This document shows positions 31,260 to 44,700 of a stretch of DNA of 64,000 bases, in pieces. Position 1 is the first letter of the stretch, and each line of letters opens with the position of its first letter. Source of the stretch: Procambarus clarkii (lineage: Eukaryota > Arthropoda > Malacostraca > Decapoda > Cambaridae). Location: assembly GCF_040958095.1 (NCBI RefSeq), contig NC_091209.1:13195424-13259423 (forward strand). The letters run 5' to 3'. The translations under genes were made by a program, and so were the position numbers. Under the pieces are notes generated by a model. That model was not told where the DNA came from. It ran no database searches and was given only the letters and a program-made list of their open reading frames with translations.

Positions 31260-33010
31260 CCAGTCTGCTCATCTAATTAGACATTGGGTTAAGTGGCCAT
31301 TGTAGGGTTGGTGTTCCTATTGGTTCCTGCAATCAAGACTTGCATATCTGGCTCTGGTTACCCCTGGGGTTGCTTGCCCCTGTGCCTCCTATGGTGGGTG
31401 GGGGGGGGGGGGGTGCTGAACAGTGAAGTTTTGGTAACATCTGACCTAATTTCTCCTCAGATTTGTGGAGTGAGTGACCAGACTCTCTCCAGAGTCAGTC
31501 TGTACTGGACCAACCTGGCTCCATTGGGCCCAGACCAGGCTGTGTACCTGAGTGCTCCTTTCCCCTCCCCCTTCCATGGCTGGGTTGATCTTAAAAGCCA
31601 CAGTGGTGACTGCCTCGTCCCCTGGTGTGGCTCCTATTGCGACCAGTGCATCATTTACCACCCCTTCTTTGTAGGGATTCCTGATGGCATCCATGCACAC
31701 GCATGTTTGCTTCCTGCTTAAACTGCTACTTTCTCGATTTTGTTTGACTCTTACTTTATGGCCTAAGGATTATAATCTTTGTCACGAACGTACCCACCCT
31801 AATATGTACATCCATAGACAGGTTACTTTTAACCCCATCTGAACTGGCAAGTGTCGTTGCAGCACCATCGAGAGGCAGTTGCCCACCTACCCATCTTTGG
31901 TGAGATGCTCCAGTTTGGGTGTCCAAAATCACACAATGCCAGCATTGGCACTGTTGTTGTTCTGCATAATGTTGCAACTGGGTATAGAGAACTCAGACCC
32001 ATGGGGATATTAAATATATCCTTGAGGCGCAGGTCATTTTTATCCTCCAGATTGACTCCTCCGCTTGTCTTTCTTGTGGTCATTGTCATTGTTCTCTTTG
32101 TACTGTTAAGATCACTTTTGATGATAGAACTCTTCTGTTTTGTCAAAGTGATCTTAATAGTACAAAGGAACTGATGACAATGACCACAAGGAATACAAGT
32201 GGAGGAGTCAAACTGGAAGATTGAAATGACCTGGCCCTCAAGAATATATTTAATATTCCCCATGGCAGTCTTTGAGGTCTCTCTTTTCCCCAGTTGTAAC
32301 AGGGTTCAAAACAATGCCAATACTGCCATTCAACAGTGTATTTTTGGACACTCGTCCCAGGATTTCACTAAGACTGGACAAAGCAGCTAGGCAGGCAGCT
32401 CCCTCTCCTGAGAAAGGGCTGCTATAACACTTGTGCCAGTCTATAAATGTGCACAACAGGACATATGTTCATCCTGACAGATCAAAATATGTAGGTTATG
32501 AAGCAGGGCCAAACAAGTTTGGAAACCAGCAGAAAGCAAATATGTGGTAATGGCATCAAGGAACCCCCCCCACCCCCCCCCTACAAAGGAGGGGGGGAAA
32601 ACTGCACACTTGATGGAAGAACCAGCAATGCCATGGGATGAGGTAGTCACCACGTGGAGCTCAGAGCTCAATCCAGCCACAGAAGTGGGAGTGGAATGGA
32701 GTCAGTAGAGACAGAGTGCCTGGTCTGTACCTAATGGTGTAGAGACTAGTTAGCCCATCCTTCAAGCATGAGTTGACAACTCGTGGGTGGCCTAGTCGCC
32801 CACCCAATGAAACTGAGGAGAAACAAGGTTAAAAGTTAACACGAGAACTTTTGCTGTCCAGTGCCTCCACAGAGCCCACAAGGGCAAGTAACCCCAGGGA
32901 GAACCAGATATGTTGGTCATAATTGCAGGGAACAATAGGGGGTGTTAACCCTACCATGCTCATTTGACCCTGTGCCTAACTAGGTGGGCTAATTAGTTAT
33001 TGGTTTAGGT
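31260..33010. repeat. Long foldback element, arms of about 870 bp
   Basis: The left arm (about 31260-32122) and right arm (about 32140-33010) are diverged reverse complements. Matching blocks occur in mirrored order: gcaaccccag/gtaaccccag with ccagatatg; gcagtcaccac/gtagtcaccac with aacccagcca/aatccagcca; gtgccaatgc/atgccaatac; atattaaatatatcc/atatatttaatattcc; gatcacttttg/caaagtgatc at the centre. Identity falls outwards. Open frames inside (for example 31446-31700 minus) are not recognised. It lies just after the TMLHE stop codon. Confidence 0.75.
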
Positions 33011-33099
33011 GAGTTGTACTGGACCTCCTAGTCCCCCCCCCCATCCCTCCCCCTTTGTGCAGTGAGAGGGCTCTTGAGCACTGTTCCCAAGTAGGTTGT

Positions 33100-33839
33100 A
33101 GCTCCTGCTCCCCTCAACTGCCTGCTGTGTGACAGTGCACAAGCTAAACACATTACCACATGAAGAAATTAATCCACTATTTTGAAAACACGAAATGTAG
33201 GCTGTATATTTCGATCCCGGGATCCTCTTCAGCAGAGCTGTGGCTGCTTTTTTGTCGTATTACATCAGGTGTCCTGGTGCAAGAACTTTGGGTAAGAACC
33301 TCCTTGCTCACCAAATCTGGTAACCACTGCCCTGAGATATTAAAATTTGGATTACTGTTTATAAAAGTAGATTCTATTCCTGTATTCTTTTGAAGTCACA
33401 TTGTTGGGGATAAATTATACAAGAATTATCCCATTAAATTTTATAATCACTCATGGCCAGGTAGGCTCTGCTTTATATTAACATGAGTGATTATAAAATT
33501 CAATGGGATAATTCTTGTATAATTTATCCCCAACAATGTGACTTCAAAAGAATACAGGAATAGAATCTACTTTTATAAACAGTAATCCAAATTTTAATAT
33601 CTCAGGGCAGTGGTTACCAGATTTGGTGAGCAAGGAGGTTCTTACCCAAAGCTTACACCTCTCACCAGGACACCTGATGTAATACGACAAAAAAGCAGCC
33701 ACAGCTCTGCTGAAGAGGATCCCGGGATCAAAATATACAGCCTACATTTCGTGTTTTCAAAACAGTGGATTAATTTCATGTGGTAATGTGTTTAGCTTGT
33801 GCACTGTCACACAGCAGGCAGTTGAGGGGAGCAGGAGCT
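33100..33839. repeat. Long foldback element, near-perfect arms of about 356 bp
   Basis: The left arm 33100-33455 and right arm 33482-33839 pair almost base for base around a 26-bp centre. The outer ends agctcctgctcccctcaact/agttgaggggagcaggagct and the inner ends ttataatcactcatg/catgagtgattataa match exactly. A one-sided relative of the outer part occurs at 31075-31110 (gcctgttgtgagagtgcaca). The arms are far less diverged than those of the foldback at 31260. Confidence 0.9.
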
Positions 33840-34892
33840 GCTGCCGCCTACCTGTGGGCAGTAATTTTATAATTTTAGAGATATAGTATAAGTTGTTTTC
33901 ATTGTGTATACTACAGTGTATAAACACTTGGCTACTAGATTTGAGGTCATAGCTTGGGCTATTTGAACACACATGGTGAGCCCATGTGGCTCACCATTCT
34001 GGCATTGTAATTCTCAGCCCCCCCCCCTACAAATAAAGTTCTACATTTCAATACTGTTTTATATCACTCCTAAGCTTAGTGGCATTATACACACCATGCT
34101 GAAGAGAAAAAGGATAACTCCTTGGTCCAGGAGCTGAAGTCTTTAAAACACAAGATCATTTAACCTTGTGGATTAGTGGCTGGTTTGCATTATCCCTGAT
34201 GCCACACTATCCACAACCAGCACAGTATTTGAGGCTAACAAAAGCAGTGTATGAGGAAGCACGCACCTTGAGGTGTAACAGCTAAACTAATGTGGCTAGT
34301 GTGTGCCCACAAGTGCACCCTAAAAAAATAAAACAGTATGTACATATGGTGGTGGTAACCTCCTTTGTGATTAGCTGCCTGGCACAATGTGCCAGCATAT
34401 ACACACAAGGTTGTCTAAATTGTAGGTAAATGCACATACTCTGCATGAGTGTCTGGTCAAGAATACTGTCATATTGGATTTTTGCAACCTTCTGAAATTA
34501 TGAAAAATGTATTTTATTGAATTTTTATTTATATACTGTATAAATATTGAATACATTTAAAGTGCTGTGTATATATTAATGAATGAGACAATGTTGCCTG
34601 AAACTTGCTAGTTGATTCAAGCATAAACTATCAAACTTTTCAATATTTTATAAATATGTGTACTGATGGTGTCACATCTGGGCAACTTAATGTTATTATA
34701 TTGAAATAAACTTTTATACTATACTTTGAATGCTTTAATATCCACGTTTATTAATCTATTATCACATCTTATAAAACCTTAATTGTTTTATGAATGCTTT
34801 AACTTCTATTTACAAGCTTTATAATTTTTAGCACCACAAGTTTGTCCAGTTGCTCTGTCACTGAACTAATTGTCCTTATATCCCAAAATTAT
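33840..34892. other. AT-rich flank left of the satellite array, no gene found
   Basis: Plus-strand AATAAA motifs occur at 34032, 34327 and 34705; the first is the nearest found downstream of TMLHE. On the other strand this stretch may once have been the continuation of the 3' untranslated region of the SAM-domain gene, before the array inserted. Confidence 0.4.
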
Positions 34893-34924
34893 GTTAAACA
34901 TATCTGAAATTGTAACTAAGGTAT
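34893..34924. repeat. Left copy of the 32-bp direct repeat flanking the array
   Basis: The 32 bp from gttaaacatatctg to actaaggtat are identical to 62209-62240. Eight unique bases separate the copy from the first satellite base at 34933. Confidence 0.95.
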
Positions 34925-35359
34925 AATAACTAAATGTTATTTTGATTATCCATTTATTATTTAGCTCATTTTGATTATTATTACATTTTTTAAAACTCAT
35001 TTTCCTTAGTAATTTGTTGAGAAAACACGATGATAGGTTTGATATTTGAGGTGGCTGTATCTCAGTAAATATGGCTGTATAGGCGTTAATATTTAAAATT
35101 AGCAAAGAAAGCCTTTACAGAAAGGAAGGTAAATTGCTGTGGTAAACACAATGGTACCATTTTCAAAACGATTCTATGGCTGGTTTTGATTTTGAGTTTT
35201 GTGAAAAATGACGATTTCGACAGGGCTCGGATTCTTGGCAGGCGGCGGGCTGTATGTACCCCATCTTTGTCTTCGTCCGCTGGTCAAGTTTTTATTACTT
35301 GATTTAATCATTGTCTATCTTCTATATCTATAAAATACGGATGACTGTCTGTGTAAGGT

Positions 35360-35735
35360 AAAAGGTACGTAAGTACCATAGAGGTACGTAAGTACATAAG
35401 TACCAAACACATACCCATAAAGGTACCATACTCAATCCCATATAAGTGTCATACATATGCCCATATAAGAACAATACATATGCCCATTGAGGTACCATAC
35501 AAAAGCTCTTATAAGTAACATACATATGCCCAAAAAGGTACCATACTTATGCCCTTATAAGAACAATACATATGTTCTTATAAGTATCATACATATACCC
35601 TTATAACTACCATACATATGCCCTTATAAGTACCATAAATGCCCATATAAGTACCATTCATATGCCAATATAGGTACCATACAAATGCCTTTATAAGTAG
35701 CATACATATGCCCATATACGCACCATGCATAGTAG
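35360..35735. repeat. Internal subrepeat block of the satellite unit (first copy shown)
   Basis: About fifteen degenerate copies of a 22-25-bp motif, (t)atgcccttataagtaccat, follow one another; ggtacc, catatg and ttataag recur. The same block appears in every 831-bp unit, so the satellite itself grew from a smaller tandem repeat. Confidence 0.85.
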
Positions 35736-38700
35736 TCTCTAAATACATGAGGAATATTGATATAATGTTATTTTGATTATCCATTTATTATTTAGCTCAT
35801 TTTGACTATTATTACATTTTTTAAAACTCATTTTCCTTAGTAATTTGTTGAGAAAACACGATGATAGGTTTGATATTTGAGGTGGCTGTATCTCAGTAAA
35901 TATGGCTGTATAGGCGTTAATATTTAAAATTAGCAAAGAAAGCCTTTACAGAAAGAAAGGTAAATTGCTGTGGTAAACACAATGGTACCATTTTCAAAAC
36001 GATTCTATGGCTGGTTTTGATTTTGAGTTTTGTGAAAAATGACGATTTCGCCAGGGCTCGGATTCTTGGCAGGCGGCGGGCTGTATGTACCCCATCTTTG
36101 TCTTCGTCCGCTGGTCAAGTTTTTATTACTTGATTTAATCATTGTCTATCTTCTATATCTATAAAATACGGATGACTGTCTGTGTAAGGTAAAAGGTACG
36201 TAAGTACCATAGAGGTACGTAAGTACATAAGTACCAAACACATACCCATAAAGGTACCATACTCAATCCCATATAAGTGTCATACATATGCCCATATAAG
36301 AACAATACATATGCCCATTGAGGTACCATACAAAAGCTCTTATAAGTAACATACATATGCCCAAAAAGGTACCATACTTATGCCCTTATAAGAACAATAC
36401 ATATGTTCTTATAAGTATCATACATATACCCTTATAACTACCATACATATGCCCTTATAAGTACCATAAATGCCCATATAAGTACCATTCATATGCCAAT
36501 ATAGGTACCATACAAATGCCTTTATAAGTAGCATACATATGCCCATATACGCACCATGCATAGTAGTCTCTAAATACATGAGGAATATTGATATAATGTT
36601 ATTTTGATTATCCATTTATTATTTAGCTCATTTTGATTATTATTACATTTTTTAAAACTCATTTTCCTTAGTAATTTGTTGAGAAAACACGATGATAGGT
36701 TTGATATTTGAGGTGGCTGTATCTCAGTAAATATGGCTGTATAGGCGTTAATATTTAAAATTAGCAAAGAAAGCCTTTACAGAAAGAAAGGTAAATTGCT
36801 GTGGTAAACACAATGGTACCATTTTCAAAACGATTCTATGGCTGGTTTTGATTTTGAGTTTTGTGAAAAATGACGATTTCGCCAGGGCTCGGATTCTTGG
36901 CAGGCGGCGGGCTGTATGTACCCCATCTTTGTCTTCGTCCGCTGGTCAAGTTTTTATTACTTGATTTAATCATTGTCTATCTTCTATATCTATAAAATAC
37001 GGATGACTGTCTGTGTAAGGTAAAAGGTACGTAAGTACCATAGAGGTACGTAAGTACATAAGTACCAAACACATACCCATAAAGGTACCATACTCAATCC
37101 CATATAAGTGTCATACATATGCCCATATAAGAACAATACATATGCCCATTGAGGTACCATACAAAAGCTCTTATAAGTAACATACATATGCCCAAAAAGG
37201 TACCATACTTATGCCCTTATAAGAACAATACATATGTTCTTATAAGTATCATACATATACCCTTATAACTACCATACATATGCCCTTATAAGTACCATAA
37301 ATGCCCATATAAGTACCATTCATATGCCAATATAGGTACCATACAAATGCCTTTATAAGTAGCATACATATGCCCATATACGCACCATGCATAGTAGTCT
37401 CTAAATACATGAGGAATATTGATATAATGTTATTTTGATTATCCATTTATTATTTAGCTCATTTTGATTATTATTACATTTTTTAAAACTCATTTTCCTT
37501 AGTAATTTGTTGAGAAAACACGATGATAGGTTTGATATTTGAGGTGGCTGTATCTCAGTAAATATGGCTGTATAGGCGTTAATATTTAAAATTAGCAAAG
37601 AGAGCCTTTACAGAAAGAAAGGTAAATTGCTGTGGTAAACACAATGGTACCATTTTCAAAACGATTCTATGGCTGGTTTTGATTTTGAGTTTTGTGAAAA
37701 ATGACGATTTCGCCAGGGCTCGGATTCTTGGCAGGCGGCGGGCTGTATGTACCCCATCTTTGTCTTCGTCCGCTGGTCAAGTTTTTATTACTTGATTTAA
37801 TCATTGTCTATCTTCTATATCTATAAAATACGGATGACTGTCTGTGTAAGGTAAAAGGTACGTAAGTACCATAGAGGTACGTAAGTACATAAGTACCAAA
37901 CACATACCCATAAAGGTACCATACTCAATCCCATATAAGTGTCATACATATGCCCATATAAGAACAATACATATGCCCATTGAGGTACCATACAAAAGCT
38001 CTTATAAGTAACATACATATGCCCAAAAAGGTACCATACTTATGCCCTTATAAGAACAATACATATGTTCTTATAAGTATCATACATATACCCTTATAAC
38101 TACCATACATATGCCCTTATAAGTACCATAAATGCCCATATAAGTACCATTCATATGCCAATATAGGTACCATACAAATGCCTTTATAAGTAGCATACAT
38201 ATGCCCATATACGCACCATGCATAGTAGTCTCTAAATACATGAGGAATATTGATATAATGTTATTTTGATTATCCATTTATTATTTAGCTCATTTTGACT
38301 ATTATTACATTTTTTAAAACTCATTTTCCTTAGTAATTTGTTGAGAAAACACGATGATAGGTTTGATATTTGAGGTGGCTGTATCTCAGTAAATATGGCT
38401 GTATAGGCGTTAATATTTAAAATTAGCAAAGAAAGCCTTTACAGAAAGAAAGGTAAATTGCTGTGGTAAACACAATGGTACCATTTTCAAAACGATTCTA
38501 TGGCTGGTTTTGATTTTGAGTTTTGTGAAAAATGACGATTTCGCCAGGGCTCGGATTCTTGGCAGGCGGCGGGCTGTATGTACCCCATCTTTGTCTTCGT
38601 CCGCTGGTCAAGTTTTTATTACTTGATTTAATCATTGTCTATCTTCTATATCTATAAAATACGGATGACTGTCTGTGTAAGGTAAAAGGTACGTAAGTAC

Positions 38701-41700
38701 CATAGAGGTACGTAAGTACATAAGTACCAAACACATACCCATAAAGGTACCATACTCAATCCCATATAAGTGTCATACATATGCCCATATAAGAACAATA
38801 CATATGCCCATTGAGGTACCATACAAAAGCTCTTATAAGTAACATACATATGCCCAAAAAGGTACCATACTTATGCCCTTATAAGAACAATACATATGTT
38901 CTTATAAGTATCATACATATACCCTTATAACTACCATACATATGCCCTTATAAGTACCATAAATGCCCATATAAGTACCATTCATATGCCAATATAGGTA
39001 CCATACAAATGCCTTTATAAGTAGCATACATATGCCCATATACGCACCATGCATAGTAGTCTCTAAATACATGAGGAATATTGATATAATGTTATTTTGA
39101 TTATCCATTTATTATTTAGCTCATTTTGATTATTATTACATTTTTTAAAACTCATTTTCCTTAGTAATTTGTTGAGAAAACACGATGATAGGTTTGATAT
39201 TTGAGGTGGCTGTATCTCAGTAAATATGGCTGTATAGGCGTTAATATTTAAAATTAGCAAAGAAAGCCTTTACAGAAAGAAAGGTAAATTGCTGTGGTAA
39301 ACACAATGGTACCATTTTCAAAACGATTCTATGGCTGGTTTTGATTTTGAGTTTTGTGAAAAATGACGATTTCGCCAGGGCTCGGATTCTTGGCAGGCGG
39401 CGGGCTGTATGTACCCCATCTTTGTCTTCGTCCGCTGGTCAAGTTTTTATTACTTGATTTAATCATTGTCTATCTTCTATATCTATAAAATACGGATGAC
39501 TGTCTGTGTAAGGTAAAAGGTACGTAAGTACCATAGAGGTACGTAAGTACATAAGTACCAAACACATACCCATAAAGGTACCATACTCAATCCCATATAA
39601 GTGTCATACATATGCCCATATAAGAACAATACATATGCCCATTGAGGTACCATACAAAAGCTCTTATAAGTAACATACATATGCCCAAAAAGGTACCATA
39701 CTTATGCCCTTATAAGAACAATACATATGTTCTTATAAGTATCATACATATACCCTTATAACTACCATACATATGCCCTTATAAGTACCATAAATGCCCA
39801 TATAAGTACCATTCATATGCCAATATAGGTACCATACAAATGCCTTTATAAGTAGCATACATATGCCCATATACGCACCATGCATAGTAGTCTCTAAATA
39901 CATGAGGAATATTGATATAATGTTATTTTGATTATCCATTTATTATTTAGCTCATTTTGATTATTATTACATTTTTTAAAACTCATTTTCCTTAGTAATT
40001 TGTTGAGAAAACACGATGATAGGTTTGATATTTGAGGTGGCTGTATCTCAGTAAATATGGCTGTATAGGCGTTAATATTTAAAATTAGCAAAGAAAGCCT
40101 TTACAGAAAGAAAGGTAAATTGCTGTGGTAAACACAATGGTACCATTTTCAAAACGATTCTATGGCTGGTTTTGATTTTGAGTTTTGTGAAAAATGACGA
40201 TTTCGCCAGGGCTCGGATTCTTGGCAGGCGGCGGGCTGTATGTACCCCATCTTTGTCTTCGTCCGCTGGTCAAGTTTTTATTACTTGATTTAATCATTGT
40301 CTATCTTCTATATCTATAAAATACGGATGACTGTCTGTGTAAGGTAAAAGGTACGTAAGTACCATAGAGGTACGTAAGTACATAAGTACCAAACACATAC
40401 CCATAAAGGTACCATACTCAATCCCATATAAGTGTCATACATATGCCCATATAAGAACAATACATATGCCCATTGAGGTACCATACAAAAGCTCTTATAA
40501 GTAACATACATATGCCCAAAAAGGTACCATACTTATGCCCTTATAAGAACAATACATATGTTCTTATAAGTATCATACATATACCCTTATAACTACCATA
40601 CATATGCCCTTATAAGTACCATAAATGCCCATATAAGTACCATTCATATGCCAATATAGGTACCATACAAATGCCTTTATAAGTAGCATACATATGCCCA
40701 TATACGCACCATGCATAGTAGTCTCTAAATACATGAGGAATATTGATATAATGTTATTTTGATTATCCATTTATTATTTAGCTCATTTTGATTATTATTA
40801 CATTTTTTAAAACTCATTTTCCTTAGTAATTTGTTGAGAAAACACGATGATAGGTTTGATATTTGAGGTGGCTGTATCTCAGTAAATATGGCTGTATAGG
40901 CGTTAATATTTAAAATTAGCAAAGAAAGCCTTTACAGAAAGAAAGGTAAATTGCTGTGGTAAACACAATGGTACCATTTTCAAAACGATTCTATAGCTGG
41001 TTTTGATTTTGAGTTTTGTGAAAAGTGACGATTTCGCCAGGGCTCGGATTCTTGGCAGGCGGCGGGCTGTATGTACCCCATCTTTGTCTTCGTCCGCTGG
41101 TCAAGTTTTTATTACTTGATTTAATCATTGTCTATCTTCTATATCTATAAAATACGGATGACTGTCTGTGTAAGGTAAAAGGTACGTAAGTACCATAGAG
41201 GTACGTAAGTACATAAGTACCAAACACATACCCATAAAGGTACCATACTCAATCCCATATAAGTGTCATACATATGCCCATATAAGAACAATACATATGC
41301 CCATTGAGGTACCATACAAAAGCTCTTATAAGTAACATACATATGCCCAAAAAGGTACCATACTTATGCCCTTATAAGAACAATACATATGTTCTTATAA
41401 GTATCATACATATACCCTTATAACTACCATACATATGCCCTTATAAGTACCATAAATGCCCATATAAGTACCATTCATATGCCAATATAGGTACCATACA
41501 AATGCCTTTATAAGTAGCATACATATGCCCATATACGCACCATGCATAGTAGTCTCTAAATACATGAGGAATATTGATATAATGTTATTTTGATTATCCA
41601 TTTATTATTTAGCTCATTTTGATTATTATTACATTTTTTAAAACTCATTTTCCTTAGTAATTTGTTGAGAAAACACGATGATAGGTTTGATATTTGAGGT

Positions 41701-44700
41701 GGCTGTATCTCAGTAAATATGGCTGTATAGGCGTTAATATTTAAAATTAGCAAAGAAAGCCTTTACAGAAAGAAAGGTAAATTGCTGTGGTAAACACAAT
41801 GGTACCATTTTCAAAACGATTCTATGGCTGGTTTTGATTTTGAGTTTTGTGAAAAATGACGATTTCGCCAGGGCTCGGATTCTTGGCAGGCGGCGGGCTG
41901 TATGTACCCCATCTTTGTCTTCGTCCGCTGGTCAAGTTTTTATTACTTGATTTAATCATTGTCTATCTTCTATATCTATAAAATACGGATGACTGTCTGT
42001 GTAAGGTAAAAGGTACGTAAGTACCATAGAGGTACGTAAGTACATAAGTACCAAACACATACCCATAAAGGTACCATACTCAATCCCATATAAGTGTCAT
42101 ACATATGCCCATATAAGAACAATACATATGCCCATTGAGGTACCATACAAAAGCTCTTATAAGTAACATACATATGCCCAAAAAGGTACCATACTTATGC
42201 CCTTATAAGAACAATACATATGTTCTTATAAGTATCATACATATACCCTTATAACTACCATACATATGCCCTTATAAGTACCATAAATGCCCATATAAGT
42301 ACCATTCATATGCCAATATAGGTACCATACAAATGCCTTTATAAGTAGCATACATATGCCCATATACGCACTATGCATAGTAGTCTCTAAATACATGAGG
42401 AATATTGATATAATGTTATTTTGATTATCCATTTATTATTTAGCTCATTTTGATTATTATTACATTTTTTAAAACTCATTTTCCTTAGTAATTTGTTGAG
42501 AAAACACGATGATAGGTTTGATATTTGAGGTGGCTGTATCTCAGTAAATATGGCTGTATAGGCGTTAATATTTAAAATTAGCAAAGAAAGCCTTTACAGA
42601 AAGAAAGGTAAATTGCTGTGGTAAACACAATGGTACCATTTTCAAAACGATTCTATGGCTGGTTTTGATTTTGAGTTTTGTGAAAAATGACGATTTCGCC
42701 AGGGCTCGGATTCTTGGCAGGCGGCGGGCTGTATGTACCCCATCTTTGTCTTCGTCCGCTGGTCAAGTTTTTATTACTTGATTTAATCATTGTCTATCTT
42801 CTATATCTATAAAATACGGATGACTGTCTGTGTAAGGTAAAAGGTACGTAAGTACCATAGAGGTACGTAAGTACATAAGTACCAAACACATACCCATAAA
42901 GGTACCATACTCAATCCCATATAAGTGTCATACATATGCCCATATAAGAACAATACATATGCCCATTGAGGTACCATACAAAAGCTCTTATAAGTAACAT
43001 ACATATGCCCAAAAAGGTACCATACTTATGCCCTTATAAGAACAATACATATGTTCTTATAAGTATCATACATATACCCTTATAACTACCATACATATGC
43101 CCTTATAAGTACCATAAATGCCCATATAAGTACCATTCATATGCCAATATAGGTACCATACAAATGCCTTTATAAGTAGCATACATATGCCCATATACGC
43201 ACCATGCATAGTAGTCTCTAAATACATGAGGAATATTGATATAATGTTATTTTGATTATCCATTTATTATTTAGCTCATTTTGATTATTATTACATTTTT
43301 TAAAACTCATTTTCCTTAGTAATTTGTTGAGAAAACACGATGATAGGTTTGATATTTGAGGTGGCTGTATCTCAGTAAATATGGCTGTATAGGCGTTAAT
43401 ATTTAAAATTAGCAAAGAAAGCCTTTACAGAAAGAAAGGTAAATTGCTGTGGTAAACACAATGGTACCATTTTCAAAACGATTCTATGGCTGGTTTTGAT
43501 TTTGAGTTTTGTGAAAAATGACGATTTCGCCAGGGCTCGGATTCTTGGCAGGCGGCGGGCTGTATGTACCCCATCTTTGTCTTCGTCCGCTGGTCAAGTT
43601 TTTATTACTTGATTTAATCATTGTCTATCTTCTATATCTATAAAATACGGATGACTGTCTGTGTAAGGTAAAAGGTACGTAAGTACCATAGAGGTACGTA
43701 AGTACATAAGTACCAAACACATACCCATAAAGGTACCATACTCAATCCCATATAAGTGTCATACATATGCCCATATAAGAACAATACATATGCCCATTGA
43801 GGTACCATACAAAAGCTCTTATAAGTAACATACATATGCCCAAAAAGGTACCATACTTATGCCCTTATAAGAACAATACATATGTTCTTATAAGTATCAT
43901 ACATATACCCTTATAACTACCATACATATGCCCTTATAAGTACCATAAATGCCCATATAAGTACCATTCATATGCCAATATAGGTACCATACAAATGCCT
44001 TTATAAGTAGCATACATATGCCCATATACGCACCATGCATAGTAGTCTCTAAATACATGAGGAATATTGATATAATGTTATTTTGATTATCCATTTATTA
44101 TTTAGCTCATTTTGATTATTATTACATTTTTTAAAACTCATTTTCCTTAGTAATTTGTTGAGAAAACACGATGATAGGTTTGATATTTGAGGTGGCTGTA
44201 TCTCAGTAAATATGGCTGTATAGGCGTTAATATTTAAAATTAGCAAAGAAAGCCTTTACAGAAAGAAAGGTAAATTGCTGTGGTAAACACAATGGTACCA
44301 TTTTCAAAACGATTCTATGGCTGGTTTTGATTTTGAGTTTTGTGAAAAATGACGATTTCGCCAGGGCTCGGATTCTTGGCAGGCGGCGGGCTGTATGTAC
44401 CCCATCTTTGTCTTCGTCCGCTGGTCAAGTTTTTATTACTTGATTTAATCATTGTCTATCTTCTATATCTATAAAATACGGATGACTGTCTGTGTAAGGT
44501 AAAAGGTACGTAAGTACCATAGAGGTACGTAAGTACATAAGTACCAAACACATACCCATAAAGGTACCATACTCAATCCCATATAAGTGTCATACATATG
44601 CCCATATAAGAACAATACATATGCCCATTGAGGTACCATACAAAAGCTCTTATAAGTAACATACATATGCCCAAAAAGGTACCATACTTATGCCCTTATA

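Noticed and set aside
31293-31721. Plus-strand frame of 142 codons
   Set aside because: It lies in the left arm of the long foldback, has no recognisable domain, and its counterpart in the right arm is broken.
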